Source: CAYYNP01 sp964472545 (GTDB lineage: Bacteria > Planctomycetota > Planctomycetia > Pirellulales > Thermoguttaceae). Taken from it: a stretch of DNA of 64,000 nt. The stretch is from assembly GCA_964472545.1 (NCBI GenBank), contig CAYYNP010000012.1, positions 7,630 to 71,629 of the forward strand, in the 5' to 3' direction. Both the position numbers and the translations under genes were made by a program. Positions 44,301-49,126 of this stretch are shown one piece after another. The notes below the pieces were generated by a model. The model did no database searches and had not been told where the DNA came from. It was given only the letters and a program-made list of their open reading frames with translations. Position 1 is the stretch's first letter. The number at the start of each line of letters is the position of its first letter.

Positions 44301-46972
44301 CTCCCGCCGTACTCGCCGGTCCAACCTTGCACGCAACTGTTGTCGATCGTCACTTGCGGCTGATAGAGGTCGAGTTGCGAGGCCTGATCCGTACCGTCGC
44401 CGTTGCCCCAGAAGATGCAGTTGGTCAGCGTCGGGTAGGTGTCGTCGTCGCCGTAGAATCCCACGCCGGCGTTTCCGCCGAAGGTGCTGTTGGTCAACGT
44501 CAGGACGGCCATCATGGCGTCGATACCGCCGTCGTTGTTTCCGCTGACGAGGCAGTTGATCAGCGTGGCGTCGGCGTTGTGAAAGGCCAGTCCTCCGCCG
44601 CGGTCGGCCTCGTTGCCCGAGATCGTACAGTTCTCGAAGCTCAGTGCCGAATGGCCCCAGGCGTAGACCGCGCCGCCGACTTCCGTGGCCGTGTTCTCAC
44701 GGAAGGTGCAACCCGCGAGCACGGGCTCGCCGTCGTAGTCGACGGACATCCCGCCGCCGCGGATCGCCGTGTTGCCCGCGACGGTGCAGTCGATGAGCGT
44801 CGGATAGCCGTTCTCGTCCATACCGATGCCGCCGCCGTACCACTCGGCCGTGTTGTCGGAGATCGTGCAGCCGCTTAGCACGGGGTAGTTCTCGTGGCCG
44901 AAGAACGCCCCGCCGCCGCTGCCGGCGGCCTGATTGGCCGCGATCGTGCAGTCGATCAGCGTGGGGGATGAGTTTCGCTCGCAGTAGAGCCCGCCGCCAC
45001 CGGAGACAATCGCCGTGTTGTCCGCGATCGTGGTATTCTCGAATCGTGGAGAGCTGTCTTCGCCGCAGTAGATTCCACCGCCGTAGTCCGCCTTATTGTC
45101 GACGATCATGCAATCGTTAATCGTCGCCGAGGAGCCGCCCCAGAAGATGATCCCGCCGCCTTTGGCAAACGGCGGTTGTTCCAGGCCGAATCGCGTGCCG
45201 GCGCCTCCGGTGAGCGTGAACCCCTCGAGCACCGAGGCCTCGGTCTCGCCGCCGTCGAAGACCACGACGCTGGCCCGGCCGACGTTCGACCGCGAGAGAT
45301 ACATCCGCACGGTGGTCTGCTCGGGCCCGCTCTCGCCGCGGACTTCGATCGCTTTGCCGAGGAAACGTATCGACCTGCCAATGCCGTACTCTCCCGCCCG
45401 GACCAGCACCGTGTCGCCGTCGGCCGCCAGATCGATCGCCTCCTGGATGCTATCGAACGGATGGACCTCGCTGCCGTCTTCCAGCGGGTCGCTCAAATGC
45501 GGACTGCCCGGCCCGGGGTCGTGCGGGGCGTCGTCGTCGACGTACAGCATCCGCGGCAATGGGGGTACGAATTCGTACGGCCCCATGTCGACCGAGCCGC
45601 CGGCGATCCGCGGATTGCCGTCCAGGTCCACCACCACCGTAGGCGGCAGAGCCGCGTTGTTGCCGGCGTCGATCGAGGGCGAGCCGGCCGCCAGCCGCAG
45701 ATCGTCGTCTGCCGTGCCGGGCGTGCCGTCCGCCCCGAGAAGATCGACGAACTGCGGGTCGTCGCCGAAGTTGCCGCTCCCGCCAAGGCTACCGGTCCAG
45801 CCCTGGATGCAACTGTTATTGATGATGAGTTCTTCACCCGGCTCGAAGGCGATCTGTGCCGACTCCTCGAACTCGCGGGGATCTTGGTTGCCCCAGAAGA
45901 TCGAGTTCTCGATCACGATGTGGCAGTCGTACTCGCAGAACAGCCCGCCACCGCGATTTCCGGCCGTGTTGGCCACTACGGCCGTGTTGATCAGTGCCGT
46001 GTCGAAGCAGAAGACGGCGTGCAGCCCGCCGCCGTCTTCTGCGGCCGTGTTGCCGCTGACGATGCAGTTGACCAACTCGGCCACGTTGTCGTTGCCGAAA
46101 GCCACGCCGCCGCCGTCGCCGGCGCTGGTGTTTTCGAGGATCTTGCAGCCGATCAGCGTGGGGTCGCTGTCGCCAATCCACAGTCCGCCGCCCTCGAGGC
46201 CGGCCGCGTTGCCGATGAACGTACAGCCGGTCAGCGTGGGCGTCTCGACGGCTCCGGACGGGCCGCAATACATCCCGCCGCCGTACGTCGCGAAGTTCCC
46301 GCTGAAAGTGACGTCGTTGAGCACGGGGTCGATGCCGCAATACATCCCGCCGCCGTACGCATTGGACTCGCCGTAGGACGTCTCATTGGCGTTGCCGCCG
46401 GTGATCGTGAAGCCGTCGAGTGATATCCGCCGGGCCTCGGCGATCACCACGTGGTAGCTGTTCTCGTCGTTGCCGGTGAAGTTCGGGCCGTCGTCGCCCT
46501 TGAGGTCGCCGCTGAGGATCGTCTCAAACGCGGCGACGTCCCGCGCGTCGGGATCCACCTCGCCAAACCCGGCGTAGCCGCCCTCGACCGTCACGCCGGC
46601 GACCAGGCGGAACGTCGCGCCGCGGTCGCCGGAGACGCTCCCAGCCGGCCTGTAGATACCCTCGGCCACGCGGATCTCGTCACCATCGGCGGCAACCGCC
46701 AGGGCAGCCTGAAGGTCGTCAAACGCGTCGAACCAGGACAGCCCGGTCTGGTCTCCGGGGGCGTCCGCGTCGACGTACAACGCGCTGCCTACGCCCGCCG
46801 GCTGGGCACCCACCGTCTGGGCACCCACCGTCTGGGCATCGGGCCCGAGCAACGACAACAGGTGCCGGTGTTCCAGCGGCTCGAATCTCAGCGGCTTCCG
46901 CGACGAAACGGCACACGTCGAACACACACGGCACGGCTTACGTCCGCGCAGCAGGCGGCTGGAAAATCGCAT
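26249..46972 (-). CDS. Giant secreted beta-helix / SdrD-B / propeller protein with dockerin-like C-terminus
   Basis: This is a single uninterrupted frame of 6,907 residues. The start is the ATG at 46972 (MRFSSRLLRG) with AGGAGGAG about 6 bases upstream. Residues about 25-45, RKPLRFEPLEHRHLLSLL, match the planctomycete export-type N-terminus. Residues about 60-4015 hold eight beta-helix modules, each opening like LYVDADAPG...DLQAAL and closing with SPCIDAGDNAA...DLDGNPRI...VDMGAYE (choice-of-anchor Q type). Residues about 4020-6650 hold four SdrD-B-like domains (KFHDLDGDGVWDDTEPG) each followed by a PD40-like propeller (SISADGRYVAFDS, DTNDHSDIFVYDRQTG), with a lamin-tail-like segment near 5620. 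A dockerin-like pair lies at about 6810-6880. Cell-surface adhesion or anchoring is the inference; no enzyme site is seen. Confidence 0.85.
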   Translation of the reverse strand: MRFSSRLLRGRKPCRVCSTCAVSSRKPLRFEPLEHRHLLSLLGPDAQTVGAQTVGAQPAGVGSALYVDADAPGDQTGLSWFDAFDDLQAALAVAADGDEIRVAEGIYRPAGSVSGDRGATFRLVAGVTVEGGYAGFGEVDPDARDVAAFETILSGDLKGDDGPNFTGNDENSYHVVIAEARRISLDGFTITGGNANETSYGESNAYGGGMYCGIDPVLNDVTFSGNFATYGGGMYCGPSGAVETPTLTGCTFIGNAAGLEGGGLWIGDSDPTLIGCKILENTSAGDGGGVAFGNDNVAELVNCIVSGNTAAEDGGGLHAVFCFDTALINTAVVANTAGNRGGGLFCEYDCHIVIENSIFWGNQDPREFEESAQIAFEPGEELIINNSCIQGWTGSLGGSGNFGDDPQFVDLLGADGTPGTADDDLRLAAGSPSIDAGNNAALPPTVVVDLDGNPRIAGGSVDMGPYEFVPPLPRMLYVDDDAPHDPGPGSPHLSDPLEDGSEVHPFDSIQEAIDLAADGDTVLVRAGEYGIGRSIRFLGKAIEVRGESGPEQTTVRMYLSRSNVGRASVVVFDGGETEASVLEGFTLTGGAGTRFGLEQPPFAKGGGIIFWGGSSATINDCMIVDNKADYGGGIYCGEDSSPRFENTTIADNTAIVSGGGGLYCERNSSPTLIDCTIAANQAAGSGGGAFFGHENYPVLSGCTISDNTAEWYGGGIGMDENGYPTLIDCTVAGNTAIRGGGMSVDYDGEPVLAGCTFRENTATEVGGAVYAWGHSALSFENCTISGNEADRGGGLAFHNADATLINCLVSGNNDGGIDAMMAVLTLTNSTFGGNAGVGFYGDDDTYPTLTNCIFWGNGDGTDQASQLDLYQPQVTIDNSCVQGWTGEYGGSGNFGDNPRLFDPAGGNYRLAPGSPCIDAGDNAAVPTLVTADLDGNARFVDDPATPDTGGGEPPIVDVGAFEFQSPRFVYVDRDAAGGDDGSSWADAYNDLQDALAIAVAGDRILVAEGVYTPVASGGSRHAVFALVDGVAIVGGYAGFGEANPNARDVAAYETILSGDLDADDVPVDRAKDLLGHPTRDDNVYHVVAAVDCGVNTSLSGLTIGGGNAAGSESIDRYGGGIYLSHSGPVLSELTIVGNVAVNGGGGIYDRFGTTQYSDCTISGNAAGSWAGGVSLRGWTSSDTTLDDCLIENNYAGISGGGIATGNATLNRCIVTGNHSDRDAGGVDAGDGAPTLEDCVISENTAAASGGGFEVLDGYPTLIDCLLENNSATEGGAVALEDTQAVLIGCRLIGNTARDGGGIYANQSYPTISECTFLENRAGDHGGAVYLGGGGNATLADCTFDGNRAFAGGGIEIQDSDPTITGCTFTENTSEEYGAAIDVHRSSPLLVGCTFLGNVANDFGGGAICNWSSSPTVIGCLFSGNVSPEEGGAIMSNQSSLSLADCTFAGNTAGVGGSSLGFYAYLGHPSSDMQAANCIFWDPDDVIWKNDETAVTITHSVVRGGWPGEGNLMAYPRFVDADGLDNVAGTADDDLRLQSDSPCIDAGDNTAVPDALTVDLGGNARFVNDPDTPDTGRGTPPIVDIGVYEWQGPRVVYVDADADGGDTGRSWADAFTDLQDALAAAVTDATVEEIRVAEGVYTPAAPGGDRSATFQLVDGVVLAGGYAGFGRLSPDARNVDTYATILSGDLAGDDGPDFAGNEENSFHVVTGSGTSDTAVFDGFTITAGNADSYEEFDHVGAGMFNDRGSPTVIDCTFAANYVGDDDGGSSGGGMYNLYAAPTLVGCSFVGNYSLALDGGEGHGGAIRNLYSDPVITGCSFIDNYSGQHGGAMHNYDSNPVLTDCTFTGNSATKEGGGSRGGAIYNSDSSPVITDCTFTENFVSAGSNTGGGAIYFTGDSQPVLTRCNFVGNYATGTREIGKGGAIHGDRAEMTIAECTFAENSAWHGGAVYSYGSDALLLEDCTLADNTANYGGGVYSFAEAVELTACTFQRNEAEYGGGGLYGDDARLSLTDCTFLANRGLDYHDAPGGAVRVDGGTATLLGCEFLGNSASYGGGLSAGGITTAVNCTFSGNTVHEGGGAVTAGNGTTLINCTVVGNSCDWFDAGGIDGGAGVRVVNSIVWGNSLIDDFSESAQIGGNVAVSYSCVEGWTGQLGGEGNFSDDPLMADADGPDDVYGTIDDDLRPTAGSPAIDAGDDAAVPPDVGVDRSGNPRIVGPAVDVGAYEFQGRRWLVVDDNAPGDPGPDDPNVSDPLEDGSEEHPFDTIMEAIDAAVAGEGVRVAAGVYREPVVMKDGVDLQGAGADVTVIDERNAHAVVRGASHCRLAGFTVTGHAQDDIDGVYCQDVQGMLIADNIIRDNTWSGIDATRSSLVVVNNVIVDNRCGGVVLRGAADEETRIVNNTIGGNGNEAGVSVWHGAAAAVTNNVVVGNRSGGVACIEGGVVTLAHNNLWDNDYIDCQPGPTDISARPQFVDPANDDYRLLPGSPCIDAGDNAALPASVTVDLDANARFVDDPATEDTGAGTPPIVDLGAYEWQGPDVIYVDVDAAGENDGSTWADAYRDLQDALAVAVAGDVIRVAQGVYTPAEAGGGREATFQLQSGVTVVGGYAGFGEASPDARNVAALETVLSGDLMGNDEPISGIDNVSRHDNAFHVVTGNGTDATAVLDGVTITAGHANGGWGDGTAYGDRGGGMYNQNASPTLIACTFFDNRAFSEEGGIGGGMYNQNASPTLVDCTFVQNRVDTAIRDHGAGNGAGIAQSGGNLTLVGCTFSRNTAEGNDGGAISHYGGALTLTDCTFTNNSANGHRGSGGAVYKGSGDLVVAGCTFEANRANAGGAIYTGGAATLTDSTFIHNGGIGSHGRGGAIFARHGDVEATRCAFVGNGAVSSGGAIYNWSEVIELDNCAFDGNVAPAGAAVYNAVPTQLLMANCTLVASSHGAAITFDSSGEPSTATVRNSILWNEDGEIQDNDDSTITVTYSDVRGGFLGEGNLDVDPMLIDVDGMDDVPGSDDDLLQLRPGSPCIDAGDNASAPATAFDLDGLPRFVDDPFTADTGSGTSPIVDMGAYEYAGDPAPPSRLFVDADAAEDGNGTSWIDAFTDLQAALDAAYLSGTVDEIWVAAGTYLPTVRSMPDDPRSATFQMVKEVALLGGFAGGETSLAQRAPAANETVLSGDLHGDDAPQTAADHASRNDNAYHVVTGMNTDATAVLDGFTITAGNATNGSGGGMYNDSWGPTVTNCVFRGNAAEYGGAMVPGYSIVTNCTFTGNAAVGDYGDGGAVYNLEYYPTFINCTFTGNTAPIHPGGYVAAGGIASQEGTTTLTNSILWGNAGTQAYGADVTYSNVEGGIEGVGNLDADPLFADADGPDDVFGTADDDLRLLPGSPSVDVGDNAAVPSWLVTDLAGNPRIAGGTVDMGAYESLPTLGVLYVDDDAPHDPGPGDPQLSDPLEDGSPAHPFDSIQEAIDLAADGHIVLVRAGEYGIAEPLSFLGKAIEVRAPSGPEQTTVRMSPTPTDPGQASVVIFDGKGETSVLDGFTLTGGTGSRFGPEGPPLTKGGGILFGGGSSATVSNCVIVGNLAERGGGVYCDEESSARLENCTIAENSTIFSGGGGLYVARYASATLIDCTITGNDAVGNGGGVFLHEETFPAFSGCTITGNTSALRGGGLFLNESAYPTLTDCTIANNTATRGGGMLVDCEGEPVLVNCTFLENAATEFGGAVYAWCGAAPSFENCTIQANTARSGGGIYSEEGSLTLSECTLSENRAEDHGGGLYLTGGVDATLTGCTFSNSRAFAGGAIEIRDSNPTITGCTFVENASEEYGAAINVWRSDPLLVGCTFLANVASDFGGGAICNWSSSPVVIGCLFSGNVSAEEGGAIMNNQSSPTLTNCTFAGNTAGVGGSSLGFYAYRNDPPSSLQATNCILWEADDVIWKNEETAISITHSNVRGGWPGEGNLDVDPRFVDANGPDDVVGTADDDLRLLPGSPAIDAGDNAAVPSWLLVDIDGHSRIVADTVDLGPYESQATAGSIRGSKFHDLDGDGVWDDTEPGLEGWTIFLDDDLDGRLSPGELVTVTGADGSYAFENLDPRDYRVREVARDGWQQTLPAPGFGQRTERVSRAWDELNVEEDLLMPSISADGRYVAFDSEWNTSDVVPADTNDHSDIFVYDRQTGSTQRVSLAYDGAEANGGSRYPSISADGRYVAFESLANNLMPGPGGGFGNVYVYDRHTETLECVSRAPDGSPADNRSEDVRLSADGRYVAFWSAATNLVADSPDTSGIFVHDRQTGITECVSLASDGTPTNDHCYYPAIGADGRFVAFRSQSTNLVPGDTSPSDDVFVYDRQTDVIERVSVAPDGSPGNGVSSKPSISADGRYVVFSSDATNLVPGDTNETRDIFLRDRQTGAVERISVAADGTQANDYSGVPQITPDGRYVAFHSRATNLVPGDTNDEWDVFVYDRHTESTRLVSLADDGSQGDDSSAWCSISPDGKYVAFRTRATNMTPDDANGHDDVFVRDLDFTLPGTHTVVVGQGQTVGHVDFGNLQLGGEIRGSAFNDLDGDGVWDDAEPGIEGWTIFLDDDGDGGLSPGELVTVSGADGGYAFEDLEPRDYRVREVPREDWQQTAPNPNGIEIVSLARDGSLGSSSPWSPAISAEGHHVAFASPGANLVPEDDPATREWDIFVRDRRTGSLERVSVAPDGTDANDDSLVPALSADGRYVVFYSDASNLVAGDTNGQRDMFVYDRLTDDVERIDVPSEGKHPDRESVSPTLSADGRYVVFASYAPGIVPEDTDEMRDVFVYDRQSGGVEWISAAFDGSQGDGECRYPSISGDGRLVAFESSSTNLVPDDTNGDHDVFVFDRQTRTTRRVSVTSDGAQAVGHSIMPSIGTGGRYVTFSSAAVNLVAGDSNEQWDVFVHDLESGTTERVSLASDGSQGNGYSRHPAIGGDGRFVTFQSDADNLVPGDTNDDWDVFVYDRQTETVRRVNVGLDGSDPDDVTGPPSITADGRAVIFKSYANNLVAGESNDRANIFVATDPEVVPPGSYLVALAPGEMLEGLDFGNRFNVVPGQSEIRGNSFHDLDGDGTRDDGEPGLEGWTVVLDNVLTAAPPLTAVTDPSGEYAFTDLVPGTYTVTETPQPGWVQTAPQTPPIGVETVSFAFDGSSAAGRSSQPSISADGRYVVFKSHAQLVPEDTDHTLDIYLHDRQTGTIERVSTTFDGAPGTDSIHHGTISPDGRYVAFASDAWNIVPGDENGASDVFLRDLATGVTEIVSLTSDGRQSDRESHGPELSADGRFVAFWSYATNLVPGDSNGTADIFVRDRQTGTAQRVNVASDGTQADAFSRNASISADGRYVAFYSEASNLVPGDTNERPDVFVYDRQTATTQRVSVASDGSQGDRGSGSWLAMSADGRCVAFQSDATNFAPGDTAGHRDVFVYDRQTETVQRVSVATGGTQANADCYLPAISGDGRFVSFYSGATNLVPGDTNGEDDVFVFDRQTGIMQRANVALDGSQGNGAGFYSALSGDGRFLAFQSFADNLTPGDTNHESDVFVTELGPFGTHTVVLGAAETVEDVDFGNRRIVGPLDGFEFTTIDSPQRADAPFSVTVTAVDAEGYTKTDFDGFVDLSGWTGNGIAPTVVISEIRAGSPDAVEFTNVSDTAVDLSGWQVLLYDRPSGNDPLPALTLPPGSICTPGGVFLVEQRGDAPGVYPHFYTGDNISWRADEGGVGVLLLGADGEAVDFVAASELDPADVAAPIDVLPDCWQGDPVVSLPDESVTYQRIGDVDLDDASDWVIGVPSMGTVNRGLTLPFASTSMPVAVMPRRISLAGGTWTGEVSVPQAADEMVLRADDGSGHAGLSNTFAVDELAVDRFLVSPVYSAQVVDVPFDVTITAVDAAGNVMTDFQGPLQLRGVGPDAGVSFGGSDYIDTWSRLVDASRQQSRVQTIVSGGSLFGRSPITGLSLDVAELPGDTLHDFTIRIKHTTLSEYTEPALQTGGWTTVYRGDATLDAVGWVEFAFSRPFEHNGTDNLLIDFSFNNSHESTDGEIMWDFMDGPNRTIYARADGDFGDPLDWSPGNAPPLAVTDAFPCMRLTMGEGVEITPQQTGPLVDGTWTGQITVHEAINAMFIMVDDGQGRYSAGNRFDVRFADVLGEIRGSQFSDLDGDGLRDPGEPALAGWTAYLDENANGRRDATERSTVTDAEGNYTLRSVVDGTHLVAVETPDGWQQTLPDPAVPNVRRVSVAADGTQGHGEAGRAAVSAEGRYVAFASEAANLVPGDTNDCEDVFVCDVQTGAVERVSVASDGTQGNRRSFQPAISADGRYVAFVSSANNFAPDDTNWHWDVFVHDRQTDVTQRVSVTSDGSEANDYSESIAISPDGSSVAFRSGATNLVAGVTNGESQLYVYDLRTQSIECASVAPDGSQGDSFSSTPSLSADGRLVAFRSYASNLVPGDTNDKEDVFVFDRQTQTARRVSVASDGTQADDRSYEPAISGDGRYVAFESEATNLVSPAAASPLYVYDLQTGTVESLDLSFDDSVPDVSDSSISGDGRYVAFASHSSSLVGGDTNRDNDVFVYDRHEQRTQRLSLSVDGSQIDDAGRRPFPVIAPDGHSVVFISDAAGFVPGDTNGLTDVFLAPISGAASMGRQIVSLSPGQIVDGVEFGVRREAPWGEVVGRHVFYGNSAFDDPQAGLGDDDAIAPDKTALLPGQAATAANYTNYNRGINGVMIDVAGWAKSAEFDDGVLESDVWTDLFGFRTGNVDQRSQWASAPSPEAVTLRRGAGADGSDRFTITWPDYAVAKQWLEVTVAAAPFELSTDDVFYFGNAVADAGNGDADAMVTATDLLLARNNPRNFLNPAEIDLPYDYNRDQRVNTTDVLLARNNQTNFLTAFRMLDLSDVGQGGAEEPETELAKEAVDALLEVPI
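26330..26560 (-). other. Dockerin-like C-terminal domain of the giant protein
   Basis: Two calcium-binding F-hand-like copies are visible: DADAMVTATDLLLARNNPRN and DYNRDQRVNTTDVLLARNNQTN, each D-x-(N/D)-x-D/R-V-x-x-x-D followed by the LLLARNN helix. This is the type I dockerin layout seen at the ends of many planctomycete surface proteins. The protein continues some 45 residues past it. Calcium binding is the established property; a cohesin partner is not visible in this window. Confidence 0.8.
27040..34930 (-). repeat. Four SdrD-B plus PD40-propeller units of the giant protein
   Basis: SdrD-B-like openings lie at about 34915, 33365, 31800 and 28560, each with xxxFxDLDGDGxxDxxEPGLEGW and a GWQQTxPxP end. 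Each leads into six to eight propeller repeats of about 50 residues, SISADGRYVAFxSxATNLVPGDTNxxxDVFVYDRQTG, with a calcium-type DTND turn. Between the third and fourth units (about 30270-28560) lies a lamin-tail-like stretch (VVISEIRAGSPDAVEFTNVS) and two filamin-like beta domains with DxxGNVMTDFQG. Confidence 0.82.
34930..46790 (-). repeat. Eight parallel beta-helix modules of the giant protein
   Basis: Module borders, from the N-terminus, lie at about 46790, 45560, 44080, 42210, 40290, 39370, 37770, 36720 and 34930. Six open with a VDADA...GxSWADAFxDLQDAL block, while modules 2, 5 and 8 open with VDDDAPHDPGPG...DPLEDGS...HPFDSI. Coils of about 22 residues repeat as 'TLTDCTFTGNSATxGGGxY'. 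Coil-level DNA repeats on the plus strand appear as GTGCAGxCGGTGATCGTGGG and similar. Confidence 0.85.
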
Positions 46973-47439
46973 GGTCGGCTCCTCCTGGACAACGGGGCGA
47001 AACGTCGACGAGAGACACCTCAGGAGAGACACCACCGCAAGAACGGATGGTCGAGAAGTACGCTTCGGCATGCGAAGCAATCAGCCAACACCGCCAGCGG
47101 TGCCGGCCATCGCGGCATTTAGACCGGGTCGTCATCAGATGCCTCTCCCCGCTGCGCAGACCCCCCGGTTACGCAGCTACGCCCGAACGATGTTGATTAG
47201 ACCGGATTTGAGGCATCATGTCAAACAAATTCTGGCGGGTTTGGGGGATTTTCTTGGTGTGGTGAGAGGTCTCTGGGGTTGTGTTCGTATCGCGCTCGGT
47301 GAGCCGCGGTTTACCACGGAGAGCGCAGGGGATGCCGTGGAGAAGAGGGTAGGGGATAATGGCCGCGGGCCTTGGGGCTCTTCGGAGTCGAGGGCTTGGC
47401 AGCCCGCTCGCGCGATGGGAGAGGCGATCGCGGCCGCCC
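46973..47439. promoter_or_regulatory. Leader region of the giant gene with a G-rich hairpin
   Basis: 467 bases between the DUF1559 stop and the giant start, both genes on the minus strand. A hairpin at 47151-47177 (GCTGCG arm, 15-base loop rich in G on the transcribed strand, CGCAGC arm) is flanked by two TTAGACCGG copies (about 47119 and 47197). A CACGGAGAGCGCAGG motif lies near 47315, similar to the AGAGAGCACCGAGCACACAGAG text at 48723. No reading frame here is credible. The promoter of the giant gene and a structured 5' leader are the likely contents. Confidence 0.5.
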
Positions 47440-48522
47440 TCAGTCTGCCCAAGCTTCATGCGGCGGGAAGGGATCTGCGTTCTTCCGCGTCATCATGAAG
47501 AAATAGGCCGCCGCGTCGATCGATCGCGAGATTACGTTGGCGCTGGCGTCGGCGAAGGCGTGGTTCACACCGGAGCGGTGATGGCTGCCGGGGCCGAAAA
47601 ACGGGGCGGAAATGTCTAACCACACGGAAGGGCCGTGCCCGCCGTCCGATACGCCGCCGTCGTTGTAAGAGTGCTCGGCGTAGTCCCAGTCGAGATACGT
47701 CCGGGCGACCTTCGCGGGGAGAGTGCTCTCGGTACGCCAACGGTGCGGCAGATATCCGGCGGGATGGTAGTAGCCAAACTCCTTATCGAACGTTAGCCCT
47801 ACTTCCGACGCTGGCAGCCCGACCAGGTTGGCTTCGCGGCCGACGGCCCAGCGGGCGCGGTATTGCTCGGTGGTTTCCACCAACAGGATCGTATGGGCCG
47901 TGCCGTCGCGGGCGAAGTCTTTCGGTGAAAGCCGCGAGCCGGGGTAGATGCCGGCGTCGGGGTGATCGGTCCGATCGCCGTAGAGGAGCTTCTTGGGCGG
48001 GTTCTCCGACGCCACCAACAGGCTCTCGATGTGCGACCCGCCCATCGCCTTGTAGTTGGTGATCGCCTCCATCTTGGGACCCTCGCCGAGGAACGGTCGA
48101 CCGGCGAATTCCGGACAGAGGAATTCGGGAATCAACGTGCCCACGGCGAGCGTGTGCGGGTGTTTCATGTCCGTATAATGAGCCAACGGTTCGCCTGCGT
48201 GGGTGTCTAAGCGCTCGTAGAGTCCGACGCGTTCGATGTACGGCAATACGTCGACCGACCAACTCCAGCCGTCCATCCAGATGATCTCGCCCGTCGGGTC
48301 CCTCTTCACGCGGCAAGACGGCGGAAACCGCGGCATTGCGTGAAACGGCAAGACCAACTGCTTCATTCGGAGCAGGCAGGTACCCCGCCGCGCCTGCGAC
48401 CGCGCCGACTGGATCGCCGGCAGTAACAGGGCGATCAAGATCCCCAGGATCGCGATCACCACGATCAACTCCAGCGGCGTGAAACCGGACCGATGAACCT
48501 TGCGAGAAGTCTTGCAGGACAT
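47440..48522 (-). CDS. DUF1559 family pseudopilin-like protein
   Basis: This 360-residue protein starts at the ATG at 48522 (MSCKTSRKV), with AAGGAGA about 7 bases upstream. It has a type IV prepilin start, SGFTPLELIVVIAILGILIA, with Gly before the cleavage point and Glu at +5, so export by a type II secretion or pilus-like prepilin peptidase is expected. The rest follows the planctomycete DUF1559/H-X9-DG family: WSWSVDVLPYIERVGLYE, CPEFAGRPF, TNYKAMGGSH, DGTAHTILLVETTE, and the closing HHRSGVNHAFADAS. The usual DG of that closing motif is DA here. Function is unknown; the family is greatly expanded in this phylum. Confidence 0.9.
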   Translation of the reverse strand: MSCKTSRKVHRSGFTPLELIVVIAILGILIALLLPAIQSARSQARRGTCLLRMKQLVLPFHAMPRFPPSCRVKRDPTGEIIWMDGWSWSVDVLPYIERVGLYERLDTHAGEPLAHYTDMKHPHTLAVGTLIPEFLCPEFAGRPFLGEGPKMEAITNYKAMGGSHIESLLVASENPPKKLLYGDRTDHPDAGIYPGSRLSPKDFARDGTAHTILLVETTEQYRARWAVGREANLVGLPASEVGLTFDKEFGYYHPAGYLPHRWRTESTLPAKVARTYLDWDYAEHSYNDGGVSDGGHGPSVWLDISAPFFGPGSHHRSGVNHAFADASANVISRSIDAAAYFFMMTRKNADPFPPHEAWAD

Positions 48523-48640
48523 GACATCGTCTCCTTGTAGAAAAGGGCCGCACGTCATCGTCGTCCGGCCGTCCGCCGGAGACGGGTAAGATTGACAATA
48601 GCGGATTGTGGGGTGGTGTGCAAGCCGGTTTCGGCGCGGG

Positions 48641-48675
48641 GATCGGGGCTAGGGTTTAGGGACTAGGGGCTAGGG
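48641..48675 (+). repeat. Telomere-like GGGGCTAGGG tract
   Basis: GGGGCTAGGG, GTTTAGGGAC and TAGGGGCTAGGG units follow one another. The same type of sequence occurs at 63892-63922, and related G-rich text at 9100-9180. It lies in the gap between the DUF1559 gene and a small membrane protein gene. Confidence 0.8.
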
Positions 48676-48768
48676 AAGACGTTCGTCCGTTGGCACCCAG
48701 TGTTACGAGGAATGACGATCCATCACAGAGAGCACCGAGCACACAGAGAGGAACTCACGCACCACACT

Positions 48769-49095
48769 TCACTCGTCCGACAGGAACTCCGTGCATACGA
48801 CCGCCACGATACCTGTTAAGAGGTAAGGCCAGAAACGACCGTCTGACATTCCGGTGAAGAAGGGAATCGTGGCTACGAGTAGTCCCAAACCTCGGATCGC
48901 GCACGCCAAACGATCGCGCCATGTTGACGTGACAGTGGCACGCCACCAGCACCCCGCACACCACAGCCATAAAGGCAGGGCCGCAAGGTAGCTCCATAGC
49001 GGGCGAGGAGACAGGATCCAACCTGTCGTCACGGTGGCGGCGTAAAGACCGCACACGGCCATCGCGACCGAGATTTCCACCCATCTGGTCTTCAT
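48769..49095 (-). CDS. Small four-helix membrane protein
   Basis: This 108-residue protein starts at the ATG at 49095 (MKTRWVEISVAM); the longer frame would overlap the downstream end of the oxidoreductase gene. Four hydrophobic segments lie at about residues 8-27, 34-50, 64-82 and 88-103. Short Trp-rich loops (LWSYLAALPLWLWCAGCWW) connect the first pair. I do not recognise a family, and the gene follows the Gfo/Idh/MocA gene by 31 bases, so the two may share a transcript. Confidence 0.6.
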   Translation of the reverse strand: MKTRWVEISVAMAVCGLYAATVTTGWILSPRPLWSYLAALPLWLWCAGCWWRATVTSTWRDRLACAIRGLGLLVATIPFFTGMSDGRFWPYLLTGIVAVVCTEFLSDE

Positions 49096-49126
49096 GCCGT
49101 TTCCAATACGCTCGGCGTCCGAGACC

